33,174 bases of DNA from Clostridia bacterium (lineage in GTDB: Bacteria > Bacillota > Clostridia > Oscillospirales > CAG-272), in contig JAGBTY010000054.1 of assembly GCA_017631085.1 (NCBI GenBank), positions 1 through 33,174 of the forward strand, in the 5' to 3' direction. Under the pieces are notes generated by a model that was not told the origin of the DNA, made no database searches, and worked only from the letters and a program-made list of their open reading frames with translations. The translations under genes and the position numbers were made by a program. Position 1 is the first letter of the stretch; the number at the start of each line of letters is the position of its first letter. Positions 8,958 through 17,940 of the stretch are shown piece after piece.

Positions 8958-11900
8958 ATGAAGAAAAGCTCAATTTTCAGGGTGATATCCCTGGTTCTTG
9001 TTCTTATTATGCTCCTGCTTCAGATGTCTCTTCTTATTTCTTGTAGCAAAGAAGAAGAAGGAAATGATGAAAATCCAGGCAATGGTGCAGGTGATCAAAC
9101 TTCCGATACCGGAGATGATGCAACCGGCGGAAACGAAGGTAATAAGGACGATACGCCCGGTGCTTCGGATATAAACTCGCTTTATTATCTTGACACCATG
9201 GGCAAGCCCGTTGCTCTTGCAAATTTCTGCAAGACTGCAGGTGAGACGGCAGATGCCGCTTACTGTGTTGTTGCATCAGAAACAAATGCAAAGTTTACTC
9301 ACTTGATAGGTTTCCTTTGGAATGCAGAGACACTTACAGTCCTTGTAAAGACCAATAGTGCAGAGTCTGTTACGGCAAAGCTCGGATCATACGAGGCAAA
9401 GCTTGAGGAGATCGATGGAAACGCAATGCTTTCCATTCCCTTTGCTAAGACGGGTATTCTCCCTCAGGACATCGGACAGCTCATTCCCTTGACAGTAACT
9501 ATTGCAGGCGCCAGCGACAGCGCGGTGTTTGACGGTTTTGCAAAGCTTTCCGACCACAAGGTAAGCTTTGTGTCCGACTGTACTGATCTTTCCGCATTTA
9601 ATGTCAAGACAACAGCTAACGGTAAGAATCTTAAAACAACCTCCGCAGGTGTAGAGCTTACCGAGGGCGGAATAAGACTTTATGACCTGTTTGATTCAGG
9701 AAAGGGAGTTGCTAATACCAACAACCTTTTGAGCGTTGATGAAATTTCCGACCTCGATGTAGCTGCAGAGGGATATGATGCTTATGTGCTTGAAGCAGAT
9801 ATTTGCATTAAGGCAATGCCTGAGTTTCCTCTTGGATTTACGTCAAACAAGAGTGCATACGGACTTTACTTTAACGTAAATAAATCGAGCTCTGCAAACT
9901 CACCCTTGTTTGCAATAGTTAATACCGACGGCGGACTTGTAGTCGTTTGTGTCGGTGATACAGCAGACTATTATTCATACGCAAGTATAGGTAAAAACAT
10001 TGGTGATAAGTTCCATCTCTCTGCAACGTGGAGCGGTTCTACTCTTGTTATTGAAGTGGACGGCATTCGTGTTGCTGCCTTTGAAAACTGCGAAGGAAAG
10101 AGAGCAGCTTTCAAGAAGCAGTCCATAAATATCGGTACTCTCAGAAGCGATGCGATTCCTACTGCGGACGATGATATTGACGTAGTATTAAGCTCTATCT
10201 ACTTTGCAGGCGACCAGTCCGAGTCTCTTATCGAAATGGTTACAGATTCTTCCATCTTTGGCGGAAGAACAGTTCCGAAGATAGACGAGTATATCAGGGC
10301 AGCGGCTAAGCCTCAGCTCAAGTTCACAGAGAACGTAACCAGTGAAAAGTACGGTATCAGTGCAAAGATATATTGGATAAGTGATAATACCGAGGTTATT
10401 TCAAATACCGGTGTAGTTACGTCTCCCGCAGGCTCGGGCGAATTCGTACCCGTTACCGCATACATTGCTATGAATAACGTAATAGTAGGCGAAAAGGTAT
10501 TTGAATTCTTCTCTCCCGGATCTAATGCTGATAAGTACGTTACAGTTGTTGAAGGAGAAGAAGATCCTTTCACAGCGGTTAAATTAAGACCTCGTGATAC
10601 TGTATACGCGTTTGATGATGGACAGAACAGCCTTGTATTTGATCTTGGCAAGGTCGATAAAATAAATAAGATAACATTATCAAGCGTTAAGAACATCGGT
10701 CTTATCAATAAGAACTTTATCTCGGTATATTACAGCGACGATAATAAGTCTTATGAAATGATAGACAATTTCTCCGTATACCAGAACGGACACAATGCTT
10801 ACATCTATAACTTTGACGTAAACGCACGTTACATCAAGGTACTTCTTACAGAGGGAAGCTCCTCTAATACCACAAAGACCATAATCAACTCGCTCCAGAA
10901 GATAATATTTGCTGAATACAGTGAAGCACCACTTCTCAGTACAGGCAGCTTCAAGGGAGAGAAGACGGTCAAGGTAGAAAACAACACAAACGAGGTCGTA
11001 TACGACAAGATAGTTGCTCTTACGCTTAAGGATATCGGTATAAACGTTACAGACCTTAAGGAAGACATGTCTGATATCCGCTTCATGCTTGGCGGACTCT
11101 GTCTGCCTCACTACTTTGACGGTGCAAAGTTCAACGTAAGAGTATTTGAGATTGCAGCTAAATCTTCCGTACAGATCAAGGTCCTCTATGGCAACAAGGA
11201 CGCACAGTCTGTTGAAAACGGCGAGGAGACCTTTGAGGTCAAGTACGGAACTATTCAGGCAAAGAGACAGGGATCCGGTTGGCAAAACTCCATTGCGACC
11301 ATGCCTAACGGAGACCTTGTCAAGATTATTCAGCTTTCGTCGAATGAAAAGGTATGCACAAACGAAGGAGCTTCCAAAGCTGACCACGCTCAGCTTGCTC
11401 TTAGCCGTTCCACAAACGGAGGTCTCTCTTGGACGGTTGTAGAGAGACTCCCCGGAACCAGCCACATTCAGCAGGGCGGTGGATTTATCGTAGATGACGG
11501 TGTTCATAGCAGCAACGGTAAGGTTAGAGACGAGAGCGGAGAAGAGAAGGTATTCTACTTTGCTTACGACTTTAATCTCTATCAAGATAGCAAGTGGACT
11601 CACGGCGGTGATAATTCGGGTAAATATTGGTGGTGTAAATATTACATTTACGAGTCAACCGATAACGGAAAAACATGGTCACTTGTTGGTAGTCCCATAA
11701 ATGCTCCCGAGTACGCTATCTCCTATTCCGACGGTATCGTTCTCTCGACTGCCGACGGTGAAGGACCTAACGTGGACTACGTATTTACCACGGGTGCTAT
11801 GAGAGACAAGGATAACAATAAATACACCGACGAAGGATTTAGCACTACCGCTATATATTCCAAGGACGGCGGTAAGACATGGATATTCAGTGACTCGAGG

Positions 11901-12974
11901 ATCAACTATACAGGTTTTGTTGGTGCATCCAACAATATCGAGAACGGAATGTCCGAGGAAGCTGTTTGGGAGCAGGACGACGGAACACTCGTATTCTATG
12001 CTCGTTGCCAGCTCAAAGAGATAATTCATTTCGCTATGTCCTATTCAACAAACGGCGGAGTAACATGGAGCGAAATAGATGACAGTGATTTCTCCAACGT
12101 TTATACAACGAACACACAGCCCATTATAGAGACATTTGACGGTAATCCCATTCTTATGTGGGGTGGAAACCACTCTCTCGGCGGTGCTACTTATCAGAGA
12201 TTCCCTTGGAACCTTGCAATTTCCTATGACGATGCAGAGACATTCGTTGATATTATTAACGGTTCCTTCGGTACTATGATCGATACACTCGATCCTGCCG
12301 TAGGACAAATGCTTCATACAAACCCCGACCTTACGTTCTATACATTTAAAGGAAGAACAGGTCTTTACATGGTATCGCAGGAGTCTCTCCTTGTTCTCAA
12401 TGCAGACGACTTCCTCTACAAGACAAAGGGAGCTTATGATTCCTTTGAGGATACTGCTTTGGCAGAAGGCTGGCAGTTGGTCTACGGTTCTGTAAGCACA
12501 GCAGCTGTAGGAGCTACCCGCGGTGAGAAGGCAATGGTGGTTAACGGTAATACAGCAGTTTCACGTTCACTTCACTACATGGAAAAGGGAACTGTTTCCT
12601 TCGATTATTTCGTTTCCAATCCGGGTCATGTAACACTTGAGCTTCAGACAGCATTTAATAATAAGGCTCTTAATGAAGCAACAAACAAGACTGCTCCTAT
12701 TTCGATCTTCACCGATGAAGAAGGTAATCTTTATTACAACATAAATGGTGGAGCAACATCGGGTACTCTTGAAGGTCTTAAGCTTAAGGCAGGACAAAAC
12801 TCTATTTCCATAGACTTTGACGGAAATACAAAGACTATCAATGTTACTGCAAATGGAAAGACCGCTTCTATGAAGTGGGATGGCAATGACAACTACATAA
12901 GCTACTTTACCGTATTTACAAAGTACGGCGCACAGGCAGCAATTGATGAGTTCAGAGCTGTCAGAGAAAAATAA
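8958..12974 (+). CDS. Giant multidomain sialidase/BNR-propeller lipoprotein 3
   Basis: This 1338-aa surface lipoprotein starts with a hydrophobic signal segment ending in LLISC (lipobox Cys29). Next come an acidic Gly/Asp/Thr-rich linker (30-72), N-terminal beta domain 73-200, ConA-like 205-430, atypical Ig-like 430-540, discoidin-like 545-665, DUF2341-like 670-765, propeller 770-1155 and a C-terminal beta-sandwich from 1158. Asp-box-like repeats are RSTNGGLSW (Trp825), STDNGKTW, SKDGGKTW, STNGGVTW and SYDDAETF. Glu1000/Glu1001, Arg1016 (YARCQ) and Arg1081 (QRFPWNLAIS) match sialidase positions. The first triad arginine slot is Gln (WQNSIATMPNG). The ATG at 8958 was chosen over an upstream TTG because it follows GAAAGGA and starts the signal peptide directly. 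It probably acts on glycans at the outer face of the membrane; the exact substrate is unknown. Confidence 0.9.
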   Translation: MKKSSIFRVISLVLVLIMLLLQMSLLISCSKEEEGNDENPGNGAGDQTSDTGDDATGGNEGNKDDTPGASDINSLYYLDTMGKPVALANFCKTAGETADAAYCVVASETNAKFTHLIGFLWNAETLTVLVKTNSAESVTAKLGSYEAKLEEIDGNAMLSIPFAKTGILPQDIGQLIPLTVTIAGASDSAVFDGFAKLSDHKVSFVSDCTDLSAFNVKTTANGKNLKTTSAGVELTEGGIRLYDLFDSGKGVANTNNLLSVDEISDLDVAAEGYDAYVLEADICIKAMPEFPLGFTSNKSAYGLYFNVNKSSSANSPLFAIVNTDGGLVVVCVGDTADYYSYASIGKNIGDKFHLSATWSGSTLVIEVDGIRVAAFENCEGKRAAFKKQSINIGTLRSDAIPTADDDIDVVLSSIYFAGDQSESLIEMVTDSSIFGGRTVPKIDEYIRAAAKPQLKFTENVTSEKYGISAKIYWISDNTEVISNTGVVTSPAGSGEFVPVTAYIAMNNVIVGEKVFEFFSPGSNADKYVTVVEGEEDPFTAVKLRPRDTVYAFDDGQNSLVFDLGKVDKINKITLSSVKNIGLINKNFISVYYSDDNKSYEMIDNFSVYQNGHNAYIYNFDVNARYIKVLLTEGSSSNTTKTIINSLQKIIFAEYSEAPLLSTGSFKGEKTVKVENNTNEVVYDKIVALTLKDIGINVTDLKEDMSDIRFMLGGLCLPHYFDGAKFNVRVFEIAAKSSVQIKVLYGNKDAQSVENGEETFEVKYGTIQAKRQGSGWQNSIATMPNGDLVKIIQLSSNEKVCTNEGASKADHAQLALSRSTNGGLSWTVVERLPGTSHIQQGGGFIVDDGVHSSNGKVRDESGEEKVFYFAYDFNLYQDSKWTHGGDNSGKYWWCKYYIYESTDNGKTWSLVGSPINAPEYAISYSDGIVLSTADGEGPNVDYVFTTGAMRDKDNNKYTDEGFSTTAIYSKDGGKTWIFSDSRINYTGFVGASNNIENGMSEEAVWEQDDGTLVFYARCQLKEIIHFAMSYSTNGGVTWSEIDDSDFSNVYTTNTQPIIETFDGNPILMWGGNHSLGGATYQRFPWNLAISYDDAETFVDIINGSFGTMIDTLDPAVGQMLHTNPDLTFYTFKGRTGLYMVSQESLLVLNADDFLYKTKGAYDSFEDTALAEGWQLVYGSVSTAAVGATRGEKAMVVNGNTAVSRSLHYMEKGTVSFDYFVSNPGHVTLELQTAFNNKALNEATNKTAPISIFTDEEGNLYYNINGGATSGTLEGLKLKAGQNSISIDFDGNTKTINVTANGKTASMKWDGNDNYISYFTVFTKYGAQAAIDEFRAVREK

Positions 12975-12992
12975 TAACAGTTAATAAATTCA

Positions 12993-13020
12993 ATCGGGAG
13001 CTTCATTTGAAGCTCCCGAT
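12993..13020 (+). terminator. Intrinsic terminator of sialidase-like gene 3
   Basis: ATCGGGAGCTTC (12993-13004) pairs perfectly with 13009-13020 around a 4-nt loop and is followed by ATTTTTG. It lies 18 bp past the stop of gene 3. Confidence 0.88.
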
Positions 13021-13048
13021 ATTTTTGATGGATACCTGCATTAGACTG

Positions 13049-13390
13049 TAGGGACAGGCATCTCGACTGTCTTAATATAAAAATATTAATTTTTATGCAA
13101 ATCGGTTATGTGTCATCCTGAGCGAAGTCGAAGTTTTGGGGAGGCTGTGCCGAGCCAAAACCAAGAGCCGTAGGCTCGCAGGGATCCATTGAGCCTTACC
13201 GAAGGCTTTCGTAATAGAAAGAATATATAAAAAATCGCATAGCGTCCTTGTAGATTCCGACACTCCGTGTCGCCTTCCTTTCGTCAGGTTCGACTACGCA
13301 AACGATTCACAGGATTGTTTGCTCCGCTCAGAATGACACGGGCGGGTGCAACTAGGGATTATCCGATATTTGAGGGGCATCTGTCCCTAC
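13049..13390. repeat. Nested dispersed repeats: GTAGGGACAG inverted pair flanking a MITE-like element
   Basis: The outer layer is GTAGGGACAGGCATC near 13051-13065 and its inverted, slightly diverged partner GGCATCTGTCCCTAC near 13375-13389. The inner layer (13110-13339, about 230 bp) has terminal inverted repeats GTGTCATCCTGAGCG (13110-13124) and CGCTCAGAATGACAC (13325-13339), which match at 14 of 15 positions. The interior is partly palindromic and has no open reading frame of note. From general knowledge, sequences beginning GTCATCCTGAGCG and ending CTCAGAATGACA are widespread non-coding dispersed repeats in several phyla. The nesting suggests that one repeat inserted into another (inference). 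Confidence 0.75.
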
Positions 13391-13496
13391 AAGGTATGAT
13401 AAAATTTGAGCGAGCACATTTGCGAACGGCAAACAGCAATTGCGAGGCTCGGCAGGTATTAAAACCCCCGTTTAGACTATGCCCGAAAATTAAACA

Positions 13497-13548
13497 CCCC
13501 CGTATATTTTACTGTCCGCACAATTTGGGGCAGTTCAATATACGGGGG
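13497..13548. terminator. Large bulged hairpin at the 3' side of sialidase-like gene 4
   Basis: A 12-bp perfect stem, CCCCCGTATATT (13497-13508) with 13537-13548, carries an inner imperfect stem (ACTGTCC at 13511-13517 against GGGGCAGT at 13527-13534). It lies 40 bp past the stop of gene 4. Seen from gene 4 (minus strand) the tail is GTGTTTAATTTT, and on the plus strand it is followed by ATTTATTTTTTATT. It could terminate in both directions. A related ACCCCCG motif just upstream (13463-13469) has no pairing partner of its own. The remaining bases between 13391 and 13496 show nothing recognisable. Confidence 0.65.
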
Positions 13549-13588
13549 GATTTATTTTTTATTGTTTAAAGCTATTTGCTATCGGATA

Positions 13589-16500
13589 TCAGTCTTCCTT
13601 GACTGCGATGAAGCGGTCGATGGAATAGCCTGAAGCGGCTGATGTGAAGACTGTAAAGAAGCTTATGTAGTTGTCCTCACCCATAAGTGCAATGGTCTTG
13701 GACTCGCCGTTTACTGTGATCTTTACAGTGTCTCCTTCACCGTCAAGGTCGAACTTGACCGTGTTATCACCTATCTTGAGCGAGAGACCGAGATATGTTT
13801 TTACTCCCGATTCATTCAGATAGAAGAGAGAGCCGCTTTCATTGACACTCAAAGCGATGGGGGGGAGAATAGGAGGATCGTACTTTTGGTCCGTGCTGGG
13901 TGTGTAGGTTCTCTTGCACTGATCGTTAAATCCTGCCTGAAGCTCAATGTCCATCTCGGCAAACGTGCTGACGTAGAGGTCAAATGAAACGTATCCCTTT
14001 TTGATGGAATGGAGAGAACGGGATATAGCAGAATTGCTGAGGAGTGAAAGTGCCTTCTTACCGTCGGTAGCACCGATCTCGGTGATGGTCGCTCCGCCTC
14101 TTGCAAACTGCCAACCGTCAAATACGACACCTTCTTCGAAGGAGTCAAATGCGCCCTTTGTCTTGTAGAGGAAGTCATCTGCGTTGTATACGTATATCTT
14201 ATGGTATGTTGAGGTTATGTAAACACAGTCAATGCCTTTATATTTGTAGAATACGAGGTCAGGGTTCATGTGAACGCTCGTGGTAGCACCGTCGGGGGTG
14301 GAGGATCTGTTAAGTGTATCAACTTCGGTCTGGAAGGATACGTTTAAGAAGTCATCAAATGTGTCGCCGTCATTGTAGGATACCGCCATATTAAGAGGAT
14401 ATCTTACGTAGGAGCGTCCGCCGAGGGTGTTGTTACCTCCCCAGAGGAATACGGGAGAGCCGTTGAGATCTTCCATAATGGGCTGGGTATTAGATGTATG
14501 GAAGTCTGTGAATCCATCGTGCGTCCATGTTACGCCATGGTCCTTGGATACTGCCTTGAGGAAGCGTGTAATGCCATTGACCTGGCAACGTGCATAGAAT
14601 ACGAGGTCTCCGTCGTCCTGCTCATATACGCAGTCCTCAGAACATCCACCTTCCATGAACGCATTACTTCCGTAGGTTATGAGAGTTTCACTGAAGCTCC
14701 AGGTCTTGCCGCCGTCCTTTGAGTATACCGAGGTAGTATAAAATTCACCTGTCTTGGTATTTGGACAAATTCCTGTGGTGAATACGTAGTCAACGTTAGG
14801 TCCTTCTCCGTCCTCACAGGAGAGTGTAATACCGTCGGAATATGTGATCGCGTAGTCATTGGCATGAGTACCACCGGTAGGATATACGCCGTCAGACCAA
14901 GTGTAACCGCTGTCTGTGGATTCTGCTATAAGGAATTTACATTCCTTAAAAGTTATAACATCATCTTTAGTAGGATCGTCTTTATTTGGGGCTGTTACTT
15001 TAGAATTATTATAATCAAGACCAATATGGAATACCTTGTTGTTCTTGGCGTCAACAATAAATCCACCGCCGACGATGAAACTTCTTGGTACTACTATTTG
15101 TTTTCCGTCTTTGTCAAGACGTGGGTCTCCGTTTTCATCAAGAAGGATATCGTTAGTAACCTTTACGTTGTTAACTGTCTGGAGCGTGCTCCAGGTCATA
15201 CCACCGTCTTTCGAACGGTAATATCTAAGCATATTGCCTCCGGGGAATGCGCTGAGAAGGTCACCGTTGGGCATTTCAGCCATGCTGCACTCCCAACCTC
15301 TTTGAGCATCCTGATACTGCCAACCGTATTTAGTACCGTACTGTACTTCGAAGGTCTCATGACCGTTTGACATGGACTCTGCGTCCTTATTGCCGTAAAG
15401 GACCTTGATCTCTGCAGAGGATCTGGGATCTATCTCGAATACTCTTACAAAGAATGTGTTGTTCATAAGATAATAGGGGAGATAGAGACCATCCTGCATA
15501 AAGCGGATATCCGACATATCGGACTTCAGATCGGAGGCATTTATGTCCATATCTTCAAGTGTGTAGGATACTATGTGGTCGTAAAGCTTTTTATTTGTTG
15601 TGTTGCTTACAGAAAGAGTTTTGTTCTTGCTAAACTCACTATTACTGAGAAGAGGAGCTTCCGAATATTCAGCAAATATTATTTTCTGAAGCGAGTTGAC
15701 GATCTTTCCTGTCTCATCATATCCGTCTCTGTGAGTTGAGTGGACCTTGATATACTGTGCTTCAACGTTAAAGTTGTAGATGTAGACGGTGTTTCCGGTC
15801 TGGAATACAGAGAAGTTATCGATGTATTTAAAGTTTAAGTTGTCGTCGCTGTAATAGACAGAAATGAGGTTTTTGTTTATTGCTCCGATGTTGTAAAGAC
15901 TCTTAAGAGTTACTCTATTTACAGTGGTTACCTTGCCCATATCGTACGTGACGCTGTTCAAGGTCTGGTCGAGAGCAAATATGGAGTCCTGACAGTTACC
16001 TGTCTTACTTGAGAATGGGTTTGTGTCGTTCTTTACTCTGTAGACTTTACTTTCGGGAGCTGCGCCCTTGGAGAAGAACGTAAAGGTCTTTGTGGAAAGA
16101 ACGGACTTGCCACGCATAAGATTTGCAGTCAAAGTAAGGAGTTCACCTGATGCGGCAGGCTTGGTGAATTTACCGTCGCTTGTTAGAATAGCTGCATTAG
16201 AGCTTTCCCAGGTGAAGTCTGCTGTGATTCCGTATTTTTCACTGGTTATAGATTTATTAAGTGTCAGATCCTTTGAAAGCAGATATGCATCGACATCTTC
16301 AAGCTTTACTGCGCTTCCTGCTCCAACAAGATCCTCAATGTCAAGAGAAGCCATGATCGATTCGGAGGTGTCGTAGGAAAGGCAAATAGAATGAATGGAA
16401 ACGTCAATGTTGTCTTCATCGCTCATTGGCGGCAAAGTATTTCTTTGAGTAACGATGCGTATGGAGTTTGAACGAAGGGCTCTTGTTGCAGCCGCATTTT

Positions 16501-17602
16501 CAAATGTTGCAAATTCCTTTCCGTCGATCGCAAGGATCAAGGAGTTATCCTCTGTCCATACAACAGACATATGGAAGGTGTCGCCAAGCTTCTTTCCTAA
16601 TTTTACAGGGAACATCTCGGAGTTTTCGTCACCGTAAAGAATGAACACCAGTTCTCCTCCAACGTTGCTTATGGAGAAGAGGGGAGAGTTTTTGGCTGAA
16701 TCAACTACGAAGTTGAAATAGAGTCCGTATGCCATGTTCTTTGAAACAAAGTCGGGAGAATACCGGGGGAGAGAGTTTACGGTAAGGACTGTTTCGAAGA
16801 TGTAGTTCCTGAATTCGTTAAGGGCTGCTACATTTCTTACTTCAAGAAGGTTCTGGGTAGAAGCCTGACCTTGATGCTGTGCGAATGTATCGTAGAGTCT
16901 GATCGAACCGTCTTTTGCTTCAATACCCGCTACCGATTTCACAGGTGTGATGTCTGCTTTGGTCTCACATTTCGTGAAAGCAGTCAAGTCGTCGCAGGAT
17001 GTTGAGAATACGATCTCGTAATCAGCGAGCTGAACGTATCCGAAAAAGACGTAGGTGTCGTCACCCGCGGTCGCGTTGATTTCAACGGGAACAAGCTGTC
17101 CGATGTCTTTGGGGAGAATGCCCGTGTCGGTGAAGCTTATGTTCTTCATAAAGAGTCCTTCTTCTGCGGAGAAGGAGTTCTTATAAGAGCCAATGTTAAT
17201 AGCGACCGTTTCAAGTCCTTCTACATCAACGAGGACTGAAAGAGTTTCGGCATTCCAAAGGAAGCCTACCGATTCAGCTGTCGCTTTTTCATCCTTGGTC
17301 ATATGATAGAAGGATGGGAGGGAGAGATCGTCTGGAGAGGAGGGAATCTCGGCGGTAAACTTTGCGTTTGCAAGCTGTTTTCCAAGGAAGGGTTCTCCTT
17401 CTTCAGTGCCGTCAGTGCCGTCGGTCGTGCCGTTGTCACCGGTCGTGCCGTTGTCATCGGACGTGCCGTTGTCGCCTGTCGTGTCGTTATTGTTGTCATT
17501 TTCTTCTTCGCTAGCGCAAGAGATAAGAAGAGTTGCCTGAGATAACAACATAATGAGGACAAGTATCATCGACAAAATCGAAATAAATGTTCTTTTTTTC
17601 AT
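13589..17602 (-). CDS. Giant multidomain sialidase/BNR-propeller lipoprotein 4
   Basis: This 1337-aa surface lipoprotein has a signal segment ending LLISC (lipobox Cys29), then a low-complexity Asp/Thr/Gly linker with repeated TTGDNGT-like units (about 34-72). Further domains are N-terminal beta domain to 205, ConA-like 250-420, Ig-like 427-510 (FTWESSNAAILTSDGKFTKP), discoidin-like 525-665, DUF2341-like 665-770, propeller 775-1150 and C-terminal beta-sandwich from 1151. Asp-boxes are RSKDGGMTW (Trp804), STDSGYTW, SKDGGKTW, SKDHGVTW and SYNDGDTF. Arg1005 (YARCQ) and Arg1067 (VRYPLNMAVS) are present. SEETVWE is replaced by SEDCVYE, and the first Arg slot is Glu (WECSMAEMPNG). The first propeller blade has an insert near 815-845. 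It lies divergent to the kinase operon and has its own promoter. Substrate unknown. Confidence 0.9.
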   Translation of the reverse strand: MKKRTFISILSMILVLIMLLSQATLLISCASEEENDNNNDTTGDNGTSDDNGTTGDNGTTDGTDGTEEGEPFLGKQLANAKFTAEIPSSPDDLSLPSFYHMTKDEKATAESVGFLWNAETLSVLVDVEGLETVAINIGSYKNSFSAEEGLFMKNISFTDTGILPKDIGQLVPVEINATAGDDTYVFFGYVQLADYEIVFSTSCDDLTAFTKCETKADITPVKSVAGIEAKDGSIRLYDTFAQHQGQASTQNLLEVRNVAALNEFRNYIFETVLTVNSLPRYSPDFVSKNMAYGLYFNFVVDSAKNSPLFSISNVGGELVFILYGDENSEMFPVKLGKKLGDTFHMSVVWTEDNSLILAIDGKEFATFENAAATRALRSNSIRIVTQRNTLPPMSDEDNIDVSIHSICLSYDTSESIMASLDIEDLVGAGSAVKLEDVDAYLLSKDLTLNKSITSEKYGITADFTWESSNAAILTSDGKFTKPAASGELLTLTANLMRGKSVLSTKTFTFFSKGAAPESKVYRVKNDTNPFSSKTGNCQDSIFALDQTLNSVTYDMGKVTTVNRVTLKSLYNIGAINKNLISVYYSDDNLNFKYIDNFSVFQTGNTVYIYNFNVEAQYIKVHSTHRDGYDETGKIVNSLQKIIFAEYSEAPLLSNSEFSKNKTLSVSNTTNKKLYDHIVSYTLEDMDINASDLKSDMSDIRFMQDGLYLPYYLMNNTFFVRVFEIDPRSSAEIKVLYGNKDAESMSNGHETFEVQYGTKYGWQYQDAQRGWECSMAEMPNGDLLSAFPGGNMLRYYRSKDGGMTWSTLQTVNNVKVTNDILLDENGDPRLDKDGKQIVVPRSFIVGGGFIVDAKNNKVFHIGLDYNNSKVTAPNKDDPTKDDVITFKECKFLIAESTDSGYTWSDGVYPTGGTHANDYAITYSDGITLSCEDGEGPNVDYVFTTGICPNTKTGEFYTTSVYSKDGGKTWSFSETLITYGSNAFMEGGCSEDCVYEQDDGDLVFYARCQVNGITRFLKAVSKDHGVTWTHDGFTDFHTSNTQPIMEDLNGSPVFLWGGNNTLGGRSYVRYPLNMAVSYNDGDTFDDFLNVSFQTEVDTLNRSSTPDGATTSVHMNPDLVFYKYKGIDCVYITSTYHKIYVYNADDFLYKTKGAFDSFEEGVVFDGWQFARGGATITEIGATDGKKALSLLSNSAISRSLHSIKKGYVSFDLYVSTFAEMDIELQAGFNDQCKRTYTPSTDQKYDPPILPPIALSVNESGSLFYLNESGVKTYLGLSLKIGDNTVKFDLDGEGDTVKITVNGESKTIALMGEDNYISFFTVFTSAASGYSIDRFIAVKED

Positions 17603-17642
17603 ATTCGTTTTCCTTTCTGAAAAATCAAATTATATATGTTGT

Positions 17643-17671
17643 ATTTTATCATATTGGCAAGGGAAAATCAA
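17643..17671 (-). promoter_or_regulatory. Promoter of sialidase-like gene 4
   Basis: On the minus strand, TTGATT (17671-17666) and TAAAAT (17648-17643) are 17 bp apart, in the context TATGATAAAATA also seen at gene 3. An AGAAAGGAAA ribosome binding site precedes the ATG at 17602. Confidence 0.75.
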
Positions 17672-17827
17672 TACCTAAAAGAGTTTTTTGGCACATGACA
17701 CAAAAAACTCACCGCCCCATTGTTTATAATAACAAGCTTAAAAAAATATAAATGAATATGTAGCCTTATAGTAGATTTTTGACCGATAAAATGTGCTAAA
17801 ACGGAACAAAAAAATGCCGCTGTATTA

Positions 17828-17856
17828 TTGACATTAAAGGAAATGTGTTGTATAAT
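17828..17856 (+). promoter_or_regulatory. Consensus sigma-A promoter of the amino-sugar operon
   Basis: TTGACA (17828-17833) and TATAAT (17851-17856) are separated by exactly 17 bp, a perfect match to the sigma-A consensus. It drives the kinase/amidase/NagB-like/NagA unit. So strong a core promoter suggests that expression is limited by a repressor or post-transcriptionally. The stretch 17672-17827 shows no other clear element. Confidence 0.88.
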
Positions 17857-17881
17857 TATTTAAGGAATAAAATATGGAATA

Positions 17882-17928
17882 TTTTGCTTTTGCAAAAAGA
17901 TAGATAGGAGAACGGCAAAGTATGCCGT
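17882..17928 (+). promoter_or_regulatory. Two inverted repeats in the operon leader (possible operators)
   Basis: TTTTGC (17882-17887) pairs with GCAAAA (17892-17897), and ACGGCA (17912-17917) pairs perfectly with TGCCGT (17923-17928) around AAGTA. The second ends just before the ribosome binding site (AGGAG near 17932). They may bind a repressor downstream of the strong promoter, or fold in the mRNA near the start codon. No regulator gene lies in the window to support either view. Confidence 0.4.
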
Positions 17929-17940
17929 GACAGGAGTTTT

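Noticed and set aside
10680-11603. 307-aa open frame antisense to sialidase-like gene 3
   Set aside because: It is a shadow of a well-supported coding region and has no domain or ribosome binding site.
1526-17602. Sialic-acid catabolic island
   Set aside because: No nanA, nanE, nanK or sialic-acid transporter is present, and the arginine triad is incomplete in most of the propellers.
17672-17940. Riboswitch (for example glmS-like) upstream of the amino-sugar operon
   Set aside because: The leader after the promoter is only about 80 nt and shows two short inverted repeats but no multi-helix conserved fold.
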